From positions 33,789,852-33,853,851 of the forward strand of contig CM034541.1 of assembly GCA_020002185.1 (NCBI GenBank): a DNA stretch of 64,000 nucleotides. The letters run 5' to 3'. The DNA comes from Paraescarpia echinospica. Lineage: Eukaryota > Annelida > Polychaeta > Sabellida > Siboglinidae. The notes beneath the pieces were generated by a model. It was given only the letters and a program-made list of their open reading frames with translations, was not told where the DNA came from and did no database searches. A program made the translations under genes and the position numbers. Shown here piece after piece: positions 12,301 through 23,208 of this stretch (the stretch's first letter is position 1; each line of letters begins with the position of its first letter).

Positions 12301-15300
12301 AGGTGGTGGACCCTTGTTTCTGCCCTATGTGCCAGTGGGAGGAAGAGGTGGTGGACCCTTGTTTCTGCCCTATGTGCCAGTAGGAGGAAGAGGTGGTGGA
12401 CCCTTGTTTCTGCCCTATGTGCCAGTAGGAGGAATCGGTGGTGGACCCTTGTTTCTGCCCTATGTGCCAGTGGGAGGAAGAGGTGGTGGACCCTTGTTTC
12501 CGCCCTATGTGCCAGTGGGAGGAAGAGGTGGTGGACCCTTGTTTCTGCCCTATGTGCCAGTAGGAGGAAGAGGTGGTGGACCCTTGTTTCTGCCCTATGT
12601 GCCAGTGGGAGGAAGAGGTAGTAGACTCTTGTTTCTGCCCTATGTGCCAGTGGGTGGAAGAGGTGGTGGACCCTTGTTTCTGCCCTATGTGCCAGTGGGA
12701 GGAATCGGTGGTGGACCCTTGTTTCTGCCCTATGTGCCAGTGGGAGGAAGAGGTGGTGGACTCTTGTTTCTGCCCTATGTGCCAGTGGGTGGAAGAGGTG
12801 GTGGACCTTGTTTCTGCCCTATGTGCCAGTGGAGGAAGAGGTGGTGGACCCTTGTTTCCGCCCTATGTGCCAGTGGCAGGAAGAGGTGGTGGACCCTTGT
12901 TTCTGCCCTATGTGCCAGTGGGAGGAAGAGGTGGTGGACCCTTGTTTCTGCCCTATGTGCCAGTGGGAGGAAGAGGTGGTGGACCCTTGTTTCTGCCCTA
13001 TATGCCAGTGGGAGAAAGAGGTGGCAGACCCTTGTTTCTACCCTATGTGCCAGTGGGAGGAAGAGGTGGTGGACCCTTGTTTCTGCCCTATGTGCCAGTG
13101 GGAGGAAGAGGTGGACTCTTGTTTCTGCCCTATGTGCCAGTGGGAGGAATCAGTGGTGGACCCTTGTTTCTGCCCTATGTGCCAGTGGGAGGAAGAGGTG
13201 GTGGACCCTTGTTTCTGCCCTATGTGCCAGTGGGAGGAAGAGGTGGCGGACCCTTGTTTCTACCCTATGTGCCAGTGGGAGGAAGAGGTGGTGGACCCTT
13301 GTTTCTACCCTATGTGCCAGTGGGAGGAAGAGGTGGTGGACCCTTGTTTCTGCCGTATGTGCCAGTGGGTGGAAGAGGTGGTGGACTCTTGTTTCTGCCC
13401 TATGTGCCAGTAGGAGGAAGAGGTGGTGGACCCTTGTTTCCGCGCTATGTGCCAGTGGGAGGAAGAGGTGGTGAACCCTTGTTTCTGCCCTATATGCCAG
13501 TAGGAGGAAGAGGTGGTGGACTCTTGTTTCTGCCCTATGTGCCAGTGGGAGGAAGAGGTGGTGGACCCTTGTTTCTGCCCTATGTGCCAGTGGGAGGAAG
13601 AGGTGGTGGACCCTTGTTTCTGCCCTATGTGCCAGTAGGAGGAAGAGGTGGTGGACCCTTGTTTCTGCCCTATGTGCCAGTGGGAGGAAGAGGTGGTGGA
13701 CCCTTGTTTCTGCCCTATGTGCCAGTGGGAGGAAGAGGTGGTGGACCCTTGTTTCTGCCCTATGTGCCAGTGGGAGGAAGAGGTGGTGGACCCTTGTTTC
13801 TGCCCTATGTGCCAGTGGGAGGAAGAGGTGGTGGACTCTTGTTTCTGCCCTATGTGCCAGTGGGAGAAGAGGTGGTGGACTCTTGTTTCTGCCCTATGTG
13901 CCAGTGGGAGGAAGCGGTGGTGGACCCTTGTTTCTGCCCTATGTGCCAGTGGGAGGAAGAGGTGGTGGACTCTTGTTTCTGCCCTATGTGCCAGTGGGCG
14001 GAAGAGGTGGTGGACCCTTGTTTCTGCCCTATGTGCCAGTGGGAGGAAGAGGTGGTGGACCCTTGTTTCTGCCCTATGTGCCAGTGGGAGGAAGAGGTAG
14101 TAGACTCTTGTTTCTGCCCTATGTGCCAGTGGGTGGAAGAGGTGGTGGACCCTTGTTTCTGCCCTATGTGCCAGTGGGAGGAATCGGTGGTGGACCCTTG
14201 TTTCTGCCCTATGTGCCAGTGGGAGGAAGAGGTGGTGGACTCTTATTTCTGCCCTATGTGCCAGTGGGAGGATGAGGTGGTGGTCTCTTGTTTCTGCCCT
14301 ATGTGCCAGTGGGAGGAATCGGTGGTGGACCCTTGTTTCTGCCCTATGTGCCAGTGGGAGAAAGAGGTGGCAGACCCTTGTTTCTACCCTATGTGCCAGT
14401 GGGAGGAAGAGGTGGTGGACTCTTGTTTCTGCCCTATGTGCCAGTGGGCCGAAGAGGTGGTGGACCCTTGTTTCTGCCCTATGTGCCAGTGGGAGGAAGA
14501 GGTGGTGGACCCTTGTTTCTGCCCTATGTGCCAGTGGGAGGAAGAGGTGGTGGACCCTTGTTTCTGCCCTATGTGCCAGTGGGAGGAAGAGGTGGTGGAC
14601 CCTTGTTTCTACCCTATGTGCCAGTGGGAGGAAGAGGTGGTGGACCTCTTGTTTCTGCCCCCATGTGCCAGTGGGAGGAAGAGGTGGTGGACTCCTTGTT
14701 TCTGCCCTATGTGCCAGTGGGAGGAATGGTGGTGGACCAGTGCCAGTGGGGAGGAATGTGCCAGTGGGAGGAAGAGGTGGTGACTCTTTGTTTCTGCCCT
14801 ATGTGCCAGTGGGGAGAGGTTTTGTTTCTGCCCCGTGCCAGTGGGAGGTGGTGGACCATGTGCCAGTGGGAGGAAGAGGTGGTGGACTCTTGTTTCTGTT
14901 TCTGCCCTATGTGCCAGTGGGCCGAAGAGGTGGTGGACCCTTGTTTCTGCCCTATGTGCCAGTGGGAGGAAGAGGTGGTGGACCCTTGTTTCTGCCCTAT
15001 GTGCCAGTGGGAGGAAGAGGTGGTGGACCCTTGTTTCTGCCCTATGTGCCAGTGGGAGGAAGAGGTGGTGGACCCTTGTTTCTGCCCTATGTGCCAGTGG
15101 GAGGAAGAGGTGGTGGACCCTTGTTTCTGCCCTATGTGCCAGTGGGAGGAAGAGGTGGTGGACTCTTGTTTCTGCCCTATGTGCCAGTGGGAGGAATCGG
15201 TGGTGGACCCTTGTTTCTGCCCTATGTGCCAGTGGGTGGAAGAGGTGGTGGACTCTTGTTTCTGCCCTATGTGCCAGTAGGAGGAAGAGGTGGTGGACCC

Positions 15301-16949
15301 TTGTTTCCGCCCTATGTGCCAGTGGCAGGAAGAGGTGGTGGACCCTTGTTTCTGCCCTATGTGCCAGTAGGAGGAAGAGGTGGTGGACCCTTGTTTCTGC
15401 CCTATGTGCCAGTGGGAGGAAGAGGTAGTAGACTCTTATTTCTGCCCTATGTGCCAGTGGGTGGAAGAGGTGGTGGACCCTTGTTTCTGCCCTATGTGCC
15501 AGTGGGATGAATCGGTGGTGGACCCTTGTTTCTGCCCTATGTGCCAGTGGGAGGAAGAGGTGGTGGACTCTTGTTTCTGCCCTATGTGCCAGTGGGAGGA
15601 ATCGGTGGTGGACCCTTGTTTCTGCCCTATGTGCCAGTGGGAGGAAGAGGTGGTGGACCCTTGTTTCTGCCCTATGTGCCAGTGGGAGGAAGAGGTGGTG
15701 GACTCTTATTTCTGCCCTATATGCCAGTGGGAGAAAGAGGTGGCAGACCCTTGTTTCTACCCTATGTGCCAGTGGGAGGAAGAGGTGGTGGACCCTTGTT
15801 TCTGCCCTATGTGCCAGTGGGAGGAAGAGGTGGACTCTTGTTTCTGCCCTATGTGCCAGTGGGAGGAATCAGTGGTGGACCCTTGTTTCTGCCCTATGTG
15901 CCAGTGGGAGGAAGAGGTGGTGGACCCTTGTTTCTGCCCTATGTGCCAGTGGGAGGAAGAGGTGGTGGACCCTTGTTTCTGCCCTATGTGCCAGTGGGTG
16001 GAAGAGGTGGTGGACCCTTGTTTCTGCCCTATGTGCCAGTGGGAGGAATCGGTGGTGGACCCTTGTTTCTGCCCTATGTGCCAGTGGGAGGAAGAGGTGG
16101 TGGACCCTTGTTTCTGCCCTATGTGCCAGTGGGAGGAAGAGGTGATGGATCCTTGTTTCTGCCCTATGTGCCAGTGGGAGGAAGAGGAGTAAGTGAGTCA
16201 GAGCAGATCCAACTACATGGCCACAAAATGAACTAGGTGGCCTGCAAGAAAACAAAGGTAAGTTCACATAAAGTACAGTATTTGGTCATTAGGACTGCTC
16301 AGAACACTTTTACACTTTACTCCCTGGCAGACCACTTCAATCGAACGCCATCTCGATTTTTCTGGGAAGCACTTAGCCATGCCGCAGTTACTACTTGAAG
16401 ACTATTTGTACACAAACATACACCACTGTGTATAGCTAGGTACTCATTCATACAGCTGAGTGAACTGGAGCAACGTTGAGTAAATGAACTTCTCCCAAAA
16501 TTCTAAATACCAGAAAGAAGATTCGAACCAGGTATCTCTCGATCGAAAATCCGTCATTCTAGCCACACAAGATTGTACGAATGCAATTATGAAACAGTAA
16601 CAGTGTTGTAAACAGAATTCTGTATGCTTCTTTTACTAATGCCACTTGTCATTTTTTATTCCTCGAAATTTAAAGAAAATATTAAAATACTTTCATAAGT
16701 TAACCATTTAAAGTTGTGTTTGCCGAGATCTTCCATCTTTTAAATACAAAATTCCAGTGAATCAACATGCTGCATATGGCATATATGTCACTTTCCTGAA
16801 TTACTTTTTACTATCCAGTACCCACCTGAAGTTTTTGTGCACAAAGTCTTTCTTGTCGAAATCAAGGAAGTCCTGTGCCTCGTCTAATTCTTCAACTTCT
16901 TTGAAGAACTTTGACATGTCTTGTCGTTGTTTGGGACGAGGACTCAGCT
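8154..16949 (-). CDS. NGRN: Neugrin (partial: two 3' exons found, first exon missing)
   Basis: Neugrin is a mitochondrial protein that, in mammals, belongs to the module required for 16S rRNA stability and intramitochondrial translation. Exons 16826-16949 and 8154-9384 join in phase (split arginine codon) to give at least 450 residues. The diagnostic neugrin core is LTWDAKEQIRYLHAEFPDEW, followed by a helix-turn-helix-like stretch ending in ILKSKF. The C-terminus NYYDVDGEFLYRVP matches the family ending. The middle (heptad-rich, then basic) is longer than in mammals. The intron of 7441 bp is almost filled by a 45-bp minisatellite. The exon carrying the start codon and mitochondrial targeting sequence should lie beyond 16950; a CpG-richer stretch at about 18700-18950 is a possible promoter, but I could not identify the exon. 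Confidence 0.9.
9425..9690 (+). mobile_element. LINE ORF2 C-terminal fragment (antisense to NGRN)
   Basis: One frame reads RRWIGHILRKKHDSISKITL followed by RWTPQGKRKCGQPKKT. After a frameshift near 9605 another reads WGQAAKIAADRKRWQTLVSA then LCASGRK. This is the characteristic C-terminal tail after the reverse transcriptase of many invertebrate non-LTR retrotransposons. The first 45-bp minisatellite unit overlaps its last codons. The copy is truncated and frameshifted. Confidence 0.75.
9645..16188. repeat. 45-bp minisatellite, about 145 copies
   Basis: Head-to-tail units of 45 bp with landmarks GGAGGAAGAGGTGGTGGA, CCCTTGTTTCTGCC and CTATGTGCCAGTG. Variants include CTC for CCC, GGAATCGG for GGAAGAGG, GCAGACCC, and shortened units. 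Because 45 is divisible by three and the unit lacks stop codons, all three plus-strand frames stay open for long stretches; these are not genes. Blocks of variants recur (the same variant series at 11251, 13001 and 15720), showing higher-order duplication. A disordered patch with many indels lies at about 14640-14900. Confidence 0.97.
16189..16825. other. Unique part of the NGRN intron next to the upstream exon
   Basis: Contains the SINE copy and, from about 16715, sequence shared with the right end of the 4.2-kb tandem units. No other feature was seen. Confidence 0.6.
16291..16571 (-). mobile_element. tRNA-derived SINE copy, diverged
   Basis: Read on the minus strand, the tRNA-like head (box-B remnant GGTTCGAATC within 16530-16545) is followed by the same body as the copy at 61300-61568: TGTACAAATAG, CCCAGAAAAATCGAGATGG, and the tail AAAGTGTTCTGAGCAGTCCT. 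It is diverged by point changes. Confidence 0.75.
16826..16949 (-). CDS. NGRN: NGRN internal exon
   Basis: The exon ends at 16826 before GTGGGT. The acceptor is most likely CAAG ending at 16950; two bases further is also possible. It encodes LSPRPKQRQDMSKFFKEVEE then LDEAQDFLDFDKKDFVHKNF and leaves AG of an arginine codon completed by the terminal exon. The same frame closes five codons further upstream at 16989-16987, so an intron must end near here. Confidence 0.8.
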
Positions 16950-17605
16950 CTTGAACATAAAAGTGTACCAGAGATAAAGGCTGCTACTTTATTAGCCGAT
17001 ATCACCACACAATATCCCAGCAATTTTTTACAATTTCTAGTATTGAACCCAAAATGACATAACATAGATTGGAGTGGTGATACAGTGGAATAGTCGACCT
17101 TCTTAGACGGGATAACAATTATATACAATATTTACATAGCGCCATAATTACATAGTTCTCCATGGCACTTTACATTACAATAGTAATACCACTAAATGTG
17201 TTCATGATGATGAAAACCTGAAAAATGAGTCAGACTTTTCTATGTTTCTACGACAATACTTGTTTTATCGAAATTTGGTATGGACATGATTAAAGCGGAT
17301 TAAATGATCCTTAAAAATATATTTTGTATTATAAAAATGGCATCAAATTCTTACCTACAAAAATGTATGTGTTTACAGGTTTGAACTTTCAGATGAAAAA
17401 GATTCCTTTGAAAAGAAACAAATGTTTTCAACAGACACCTTCCGAGATACATTAGCTTTGCCCCTAAACAGTTGAAAGAATGTGTAACAGGGAACTGTAC
17501 ACGTCAGTGGAAGGGCCACCAGCCTGTTTGCCCCACCTTAGTGAATTGTGCTACATTTGCAAGGTGCAAACAGTTGCTGAATTTTGCAATTTACTTATAC
17601 CATAT
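16950..17605. other. Intron or intergenic, no gene recognised
   Basis: The short stretch at about 17130-17175 (minus strand AAAGTGCCATGG then GGCGCTATGTAAAT) resembles the 3' tail of a LINE or SINE. Otherwise nothing was identified. Confidence 0.4.
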
Positions 17606-18070
17606 TTAATAATAATAATACAGTATTTCTTTAGCGCTAATTCCCGCCTAGCGGATCTATGCGCTGTACAAGCGATAAAATAAATGTATATAAATATATA
17701 AAAAACTAAACACTGGTTTTAAGACATATAATACTGAACATTAAAATAGAAACACTAATTTTAAGACAAATAATACCAAATTTTTTTTTAATAATGTCCG
17801 TCACGACGAAACAATTCAAATTAATTAAAATGTCTAATAAAAAGATGAGTTTTTAAAGACTTTCTAAACCTATCCAGTGTCCCTGATGCACGAATGTCCA
17901 CCGGTAGTTCATTCCATAGTCGCGGTGCTGCTGCGCCAAATGCAGAGTCGCCGATGCATTTCTTCGTGATGCTTTGGCACAGTGTTGGCGCATGGTCCTG
18001 GCGTAGACGTCTATCACACTCTCGTGGCTGCACAAGTTCTGCCAGATAAGACGGCGCTAAACCATTTGAC
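17606..18070 (-). mobile_element. 3' end of an L2/CR1-like LINE
   Basis: On the minus strand the frame ends with GDSAFGAAAPRLWNELPVDI then RASGTLDRFRKSLKTHLF and a stop at about 17823-17821. This is the widespread C-terminal signature of L2/CR1-type reverse transcriptases (GDRAF-x-AAP-x-LWN-x-LP). The 3'UTR ends with TTAGCGCTAAAGAAATAC and an ATT microsatellite tail (17606-17620), as in this LINE group. Only the last 80 or so codons remain. The open frame continues artificially into unrelated sequence past 18070. Confidence 0.8.
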
Positions 18071-20677
18071 TGCGTTACCGCCCACACCCGCATTATCGCC
18101 CACCCCTTGTTCCAGAAAGTTTTGGTTAACCGTCCACCTGCTCGCATTACCACCCACCCCATCTCAGCCACATACAAAAATACATTTTGTTATCAAAATA
18201 TAGACAATAAACATGCAGAAATACAACAAAATGGGCAGAAAATTATTGAATATTCTTCAGCCGTAATGTGACCTGCTCCGATGTTTCTATTGCTGGTTCG
18301 GCACTGAGTATTGCTTCAGCAAGCAGGCACTACATTTTGAATAACTTTGTCCAGCTTTTCTACTTTATTATATAACATACCTTTTTCCACGTAATATATC
18401 ATGTAATAAAATATGCAGATATGCTACAAAACTGCCAGGAATTTGTTGAATATACTTCAGACGTCACGTCATCTGTCATGGGTTGGCGCTTCACCCAGCA
18501 GGCACTGATTCAGATTTGACTACTCAAACTTGCCTTGTAATAACAACAACCATTCCTCCGATTGTTAAAAAAATTAATTGATTGTAGCGCTGCACATACG
18601 GGCTGGTAACCAACAAAGGCATCACCATCTGCAACACCTGGTTGATTTAGTGCTCAAATGGTGACACATAGACGGGTTAAATTTAAATAAGAAATATAAG
18701 AAGCGTTTCGCGATATCGGCGTTGTCATAAACTCATAATAACGTAAACCTCTTTAGCAACGAAGATAAAGGATCGTGTGACAGTCCGTAGCCACGAAGGG
18801 TGAAAATAAAATGAGCAGTACCCGGATGTCTGTCTTTGAGAACATCGCAAACTTAGTGGCAACGCCTGCCGTATTTATTCATATTCGCTTGGGTGCGCAG
18901 TCGGACCCTGAACTGGTTTCGCGAAGTTTCCGAACAAAGGTCAAATCTGCTGACGAAACTTGAAAGGTGGACTTTTATTGAAGACAACATTAACTCAGAA
19001 TAAATTTAGAACACGCAGCGAGCATGACATACAAACTACGAGTGAATAGAGAACCTTTGTATGACGTTTTGTTCAATACATACGTTTTGTAAAACTGGCC
19101 CTGCACCGTGATGTTGGAAATGGGTTAATGGAGAGGGAATGAATTCTTCGTACAACAATTCCAAACTTAAATCGATTCAGGAAACTTATAATGAATAGTT
19201 ATGACACCATCTCCAAGCAAAAGTGCACTCTGGATAAGTCGAACCTCCATGGTCCCATGGTAATACTTCTAGATATCAGAAGTTCCACTTATCATGGCCT
19301 ATGTTTTAGCTCCCCTTAGAAATATAGATGGCCCGAGACCAAGGAAAAAGATCAACTTAACTAAGCGACATGTGAGTTTGAGTTATCGGGACTGCACTGT
19401 ATACAAATATCCGCAAAGCTATTTATATGTTGTAAGATTTATTAAGTTACATCATTTTCATAAAATGTCCATCAATGACAATGTTTCGTATTTCTATTAT
19501 CGCTTCATACGGTACAAATGCTTTGTGAAACCTGGCACTGGACTGGTTGATGTCCAGTTGTTATCTCGTACACCTGCTTTTAAGTTTATGTTGTTTGGAG
19601 GGGGCGATAATGCAGATCTACATTAGCGCCCATGTCTGCATAACCACCCATCCCCACTTTTAGAAAACCTCAACCTAATCGCCCATGGGCGATAATGTGG
19701 TCAAATACGGTAATTAATTGAATACATTGGTGACTATGAGTTAAAAACTACATATTTTATATTTTCTGATGGAAAAACAAATTTGGGAAACCCATTTTTT
19801 ATCTGTCAATAAAGCCAGCAACCCTACTGTGGGAAAGCAGCACACAATGCTGTTTTATGTTATTAAATCTATGGAATCAAAGCCATGAAACAGAATTACG
19901 TTGCACTTGGAGCTACTAAATACTAAAATGACAATGGTTGATGCCTGGTTAAAGGTAGCTGCCCAGTTACTCCAATCATTACTCCATTACTATTTATGTT
20001 GTGGAAACGTTCATCCTCTCCTGTGCGTGCTAGTCTTAGATCTTGGCTTGACAACAGAAACAATACAAGCACAACATCTGTCTTCTTCCTTCACCATAAA
20101 CACTCACTGTTTCTGTGGCTATATTGTTTAGATGTGGCAGGAGCACGCGGACGACTCTTGCTGTACGTTGCCATGGCAGCCGTAAAGATGGCTGTCGGTG
20201 GTTTGTGACAAAGGCATTTGCTGATAACAGTGAGCATCATGATGGAGATATTCTGCCTCCAGTCACCTGGCAACATAAAAATAAACCACTGCATATATAT
20301 GTCACCCACCACAACGAGTCATGTATTATGTCACACTGGGATATTCTGCACACATGCCAAAAATAGATGTCAAGGTCATGTCCTATCAATTGTGTGATTT
20401 CGACAAAACTCCATACCCTGTAATCTCATTTTTCAATGTCCCGTTTATTTTCCTCTACAAATAATCCAAAAGTTATCCAATACATGCATTTATAAACACA
20501 TAGACTACAAGACAATAAGAGTCAATATGTCCTTGTTTCACATAAAATATCGCTTTTTTAACTTTTCTTCAATTGTAGCAATAAATCAAAACTTCTGAAG
20601 ATATTTTGACGAATGAGGTATCATTTTAAAGCTCATGTTCTGTGGATTCAAAAAAGGTGCATAACTCCATTTCAAAT
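18071..20677. other. Intergenic region with small repeats, no gene recognised
   Basis: Holds a GC-rich segment rich in CGCCCAC at 18071-18180 with a loosely similar segment at 19621-19715. A diverged tandem duplication shares GAATATTCTTCAG / GAATATACTTCAG (18245 and 18455 areas). There is also a possible pogo-type element at about 19222-19403. Open frames around 19294 and 19901 show no recognisable domain. Confidence 0.45.
19222..19403. mobile_element. Possible pogo/Tigger-like MITE
   Basis: The left end reads CACTCTGGATAAGTCGAACC. The right end, reverse-complemented, reads CAGTGCAGTCCCGATAACTC followed by AAACTCACATG. Ends of this type with TA flanks are typical of pogo/Tigger elements. The terminal repeats are only partly similar. 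Confidence 0.4.
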
Positions 20678-22135
20678 TTTGTGGACACCACAGGTTACAC
20701 CTGCAACCACAAGTATGGTTATAGTTATGTGGTTGTGGGTGTAACTACTGTGGACACCACAGGTTACACCTGCAACCACAAGTATGGATATAGTTATGTG
20801 GTTGTGGGTGTAACCAATGTGGACACCACAGGTTACACCTGCAACCACAAGTATGGATATAGTTATGTGGTTGTGGGTGTAACCAGTGTGGACACCACAG
20901 GTTACACCTGCAACCACAAGTATGGATATAGTTATGTGGTTGTGGATGTAACCAGTGTCGACACCACAGGTTACACCTGCAACCACAAGTATGGATATAA
21001 TTATGTGGTTGTGGGTGTAACCAATGTGAACACCACAGGTTACACCTGCAACCACGAGTATGGATATAGTTATGTGGTTGTGGGTGTAACCAGTGTGGAC
21101 ACCACAGGTTACACCTGCAACCACAAGTTATGTGGTTGTGGGTGTAACCAGTGTGGACACCACAGGTTACACCTGCAACCACAAGTATGGATATAGTTAT
21201 GTGGTTGTGGGTGTAACCAGTGTGGACACCACAGGTTACACCTGCAACCACAAGTATGGATATAGTTATGTGGTTGTGGATGTAACCAGTGTCGACACCA
21301 CAGGTTACACCTGCAACCACAAGTATGGATATAATTATGTGGTTGTGGGTGTAACCAATGTGAACACCACAGGTTACACCTGCAACCACGAGTATGGATA
21401 TAGTTATGTGGTTGTGGGTGTAACCAGTGTGGACACCACAGGTTACACCTGCAACCACAAGTTATGTGGTTGTGGGTGTAACCAGTGTGGACACCACAGG
21501 TTACACCTGCAACCACAAGTATGGATATAGTTATGTGGTTGTGGGTGTAACCAGTGTGGACACCACAGGTTACACCTGCAACCACAAGTATGGATATAGT
21601 TATGTGGTTGTGGGTGTAACCAGTGTGGACACCACAGGTTACACCTGCAACCACAAGTATGGATATAGTTATGTGGTTGTGGGTGTAACCAATGTGGACA
21701 CCACAGGTTACACCTGCAACCACAAGTATGGATATAGTTGTGGTTGTGGGTGTAACCAGTGTGGACACCACAGGTTACACCTGTAACCACAAGTATGGAT
21801 ATAGTTATGTGGTTGTGGGTGTAACCAATGTGGACACCACAGGTTACACCTGCAACCACAAGTATGGTTATAGTTATGTGGTTGTGGGTGTAACCAGTGT
21901 GGACACCACAGGTTACACCTGCAACCACAAGTATGGATATAGTTATATGGTAGTGGGTGTAACCAGTGTGGACTCCACAGGTTACACCTGCAACCACAAG
22001 TATGGATATAGTTATGTGGTTGTGGGTGTAACCAATGTGGACACCACAGGTTACACCTGCAACCACAAGTATGGATATAGTTATGTGGTTGTGGGTGTAA
22101 CCAATGTGGACACAACAGGTTACACCTGCAACCAC
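20678..22135. repeat. 69-bp minisatellite of hairpin-forming units, about 21 copies
   Basis: Each unit carries GGTTACACCTGCAACCACA, a 16-nt spacer (AGTATGGATATAGTTA), then TGTGGTTGTGGGTGTAACC. The two 19-nt arms are complementary apart from two positions that would be G-T/G-U wobbles. A shorter unit of 58 bp lacks 11 bases of the loop. It recurs in a block of 334 bp (landmark ACCACGAG at 21051 and 21385), so part of the array was duplicated as a higher-order unit. Long open frames occur on both strands only because 69 is divisible by three. Confidence 0.96.
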
Positions 22136-22159
22136 AAATTTGCAGCCAGTGCTACACTT

Positions 22160-23208
22160 GGTACCTAGGCCTCGACATTAACACTGGCCCGGTGCCTTTT
22201 TTGAGGCTGTCGGTCCAGTTTGAGCCACCAGTTTTCATATTTTACTGGCCCGCTGGGCCACTGATTTCAATCTAATTAACCACCATCGTGTTTCCTGTAA
22301 CCCAACCCTACCTAGAAAAATAGGACAACCCTCAAGCCTAATATTTTTATTTGATATTTAAATCAATGTTTGTTTTGTTATATTTTTATTATAACTATTG
22401 AAATAACAGCAACTAAAACTCAGCCATGCGTATACGATGACATATATGCACCACCAAATTCATTTGTATCCGCCTGTGTGATTGGCGAATGGAGAGGTCA
22501 TTAATTATTTACCTAATAAGCGGTCTTGTTATACACTGGCAACAGATGGCAGACAATCTCAACTGTCCTCTGCCTGATAAAACGCTAGTGCATATAATAT
22601 TCCATAATGGAAAGGCATCAAGAAAATTTGTTATACTGTCAAACATTTGATAGCATTGCTAAAGACCATGGCTGCACCAGTGGATATTGTAATACAGCTG
22701 TGCCTTGGGTGGAAAGAGAGCAAGGTCAGGACTCTGGACAGCGTTCACATTGTCACACACCATGCTGCGTTGTTTACATCAGCATCAATCAATGCCAGTC
22801 ATAATAACATGATACACATGGTATCGTTCAGATGCACATTTATCATGGTATAATGTGCCTGATCCTGGCAATACCAGCCTTAGCATTGAGCCTCAGGCAC
22901 AGCCAAAACAAAGAAATGCTTTTGATGTGCTGAGAACAACCAGCTAAAGTATCAAGCCCAGCTGAAAACAGGTTGGTGAGGTCTCAGATTTTGCATTAAT
23001 AGCAGATTGCAGAGTGATACCATGATTAAAAACCTTCATTTAACTTTGATTTTGTGGACATTTTTGTGAAGTGACCAACAGACACCACGGTATTAACATA
23101 TTTTTTATTAAATCCGGGCCAGTAACTATTTTGGGCGGGCCAGTAACTTTTCAAATCTACTGGCCTCCTGGGCCAGTGGATATAAACTTAATGTCAAGCC
23201 CTGGTACC
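22160..23208. mobile_element. TIR element inserted next to the hairpin array
   Basis: The element (about 22167-23202) begins AGGCCTCGACATTAACACTG and ends with the reverse complement of AGGGCTTGACATTAAG, followed internally at both ends by ACTGGCCC motifs. GGTACC flanks it at 22160-22165 and 23203-23208 as a probable target duplication. The related sequence at 23998-24067 runs through the same point without the insert. No transposase frame was recognised, so it is probably non-autonomous. The superfamily is unclear. Confidence 0.7.

Larger units (their letters stand above)
9385..16825 (-). other. NGRN intron filled by a minisatellite
   Basis: The donor is CAG followed by GTGGGT at 16825 downwards; the acceptor ends at 9385. 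It contains a LINE fragment (9425-9690), the 45-bp array (9645-16188), a SINE copy (16291-16571) and a stretch at about 16715-16800 that also occurs at the end of the 4.2-kb tandem units. Confidence 0.9.

Noticed and set aside
9559..16236. Very long plus-strand open frames (up to about 1000 codons) rich in GGRGGGPLFLPYVPV-type repeats
   Set aside because: They are by-products of a 45-bp tandem repeat lacking stop codons; all three frames are open, none has flanking gene structure, and the repeat lies in the NGRN intron on the opposite strand.
18700..18990. Possible first exon of NGRN on the minus strand (short frame starting MFSKTDIR)
   Set aside because: No convincing donor or targeting sequence; the region is only noted as CpG-richer and possibly promoter-like.
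19294..19626. 110-codon plus-strand frame
   Set aside because: No domain; its 5' part overlaps a probable pogo-like element end.
20642..22168. Open frames on both strands of the 69-bp array
   Set aside because: A 69-bp unit (23 codons) without stops gives open frames by chance; no start context, no domain.
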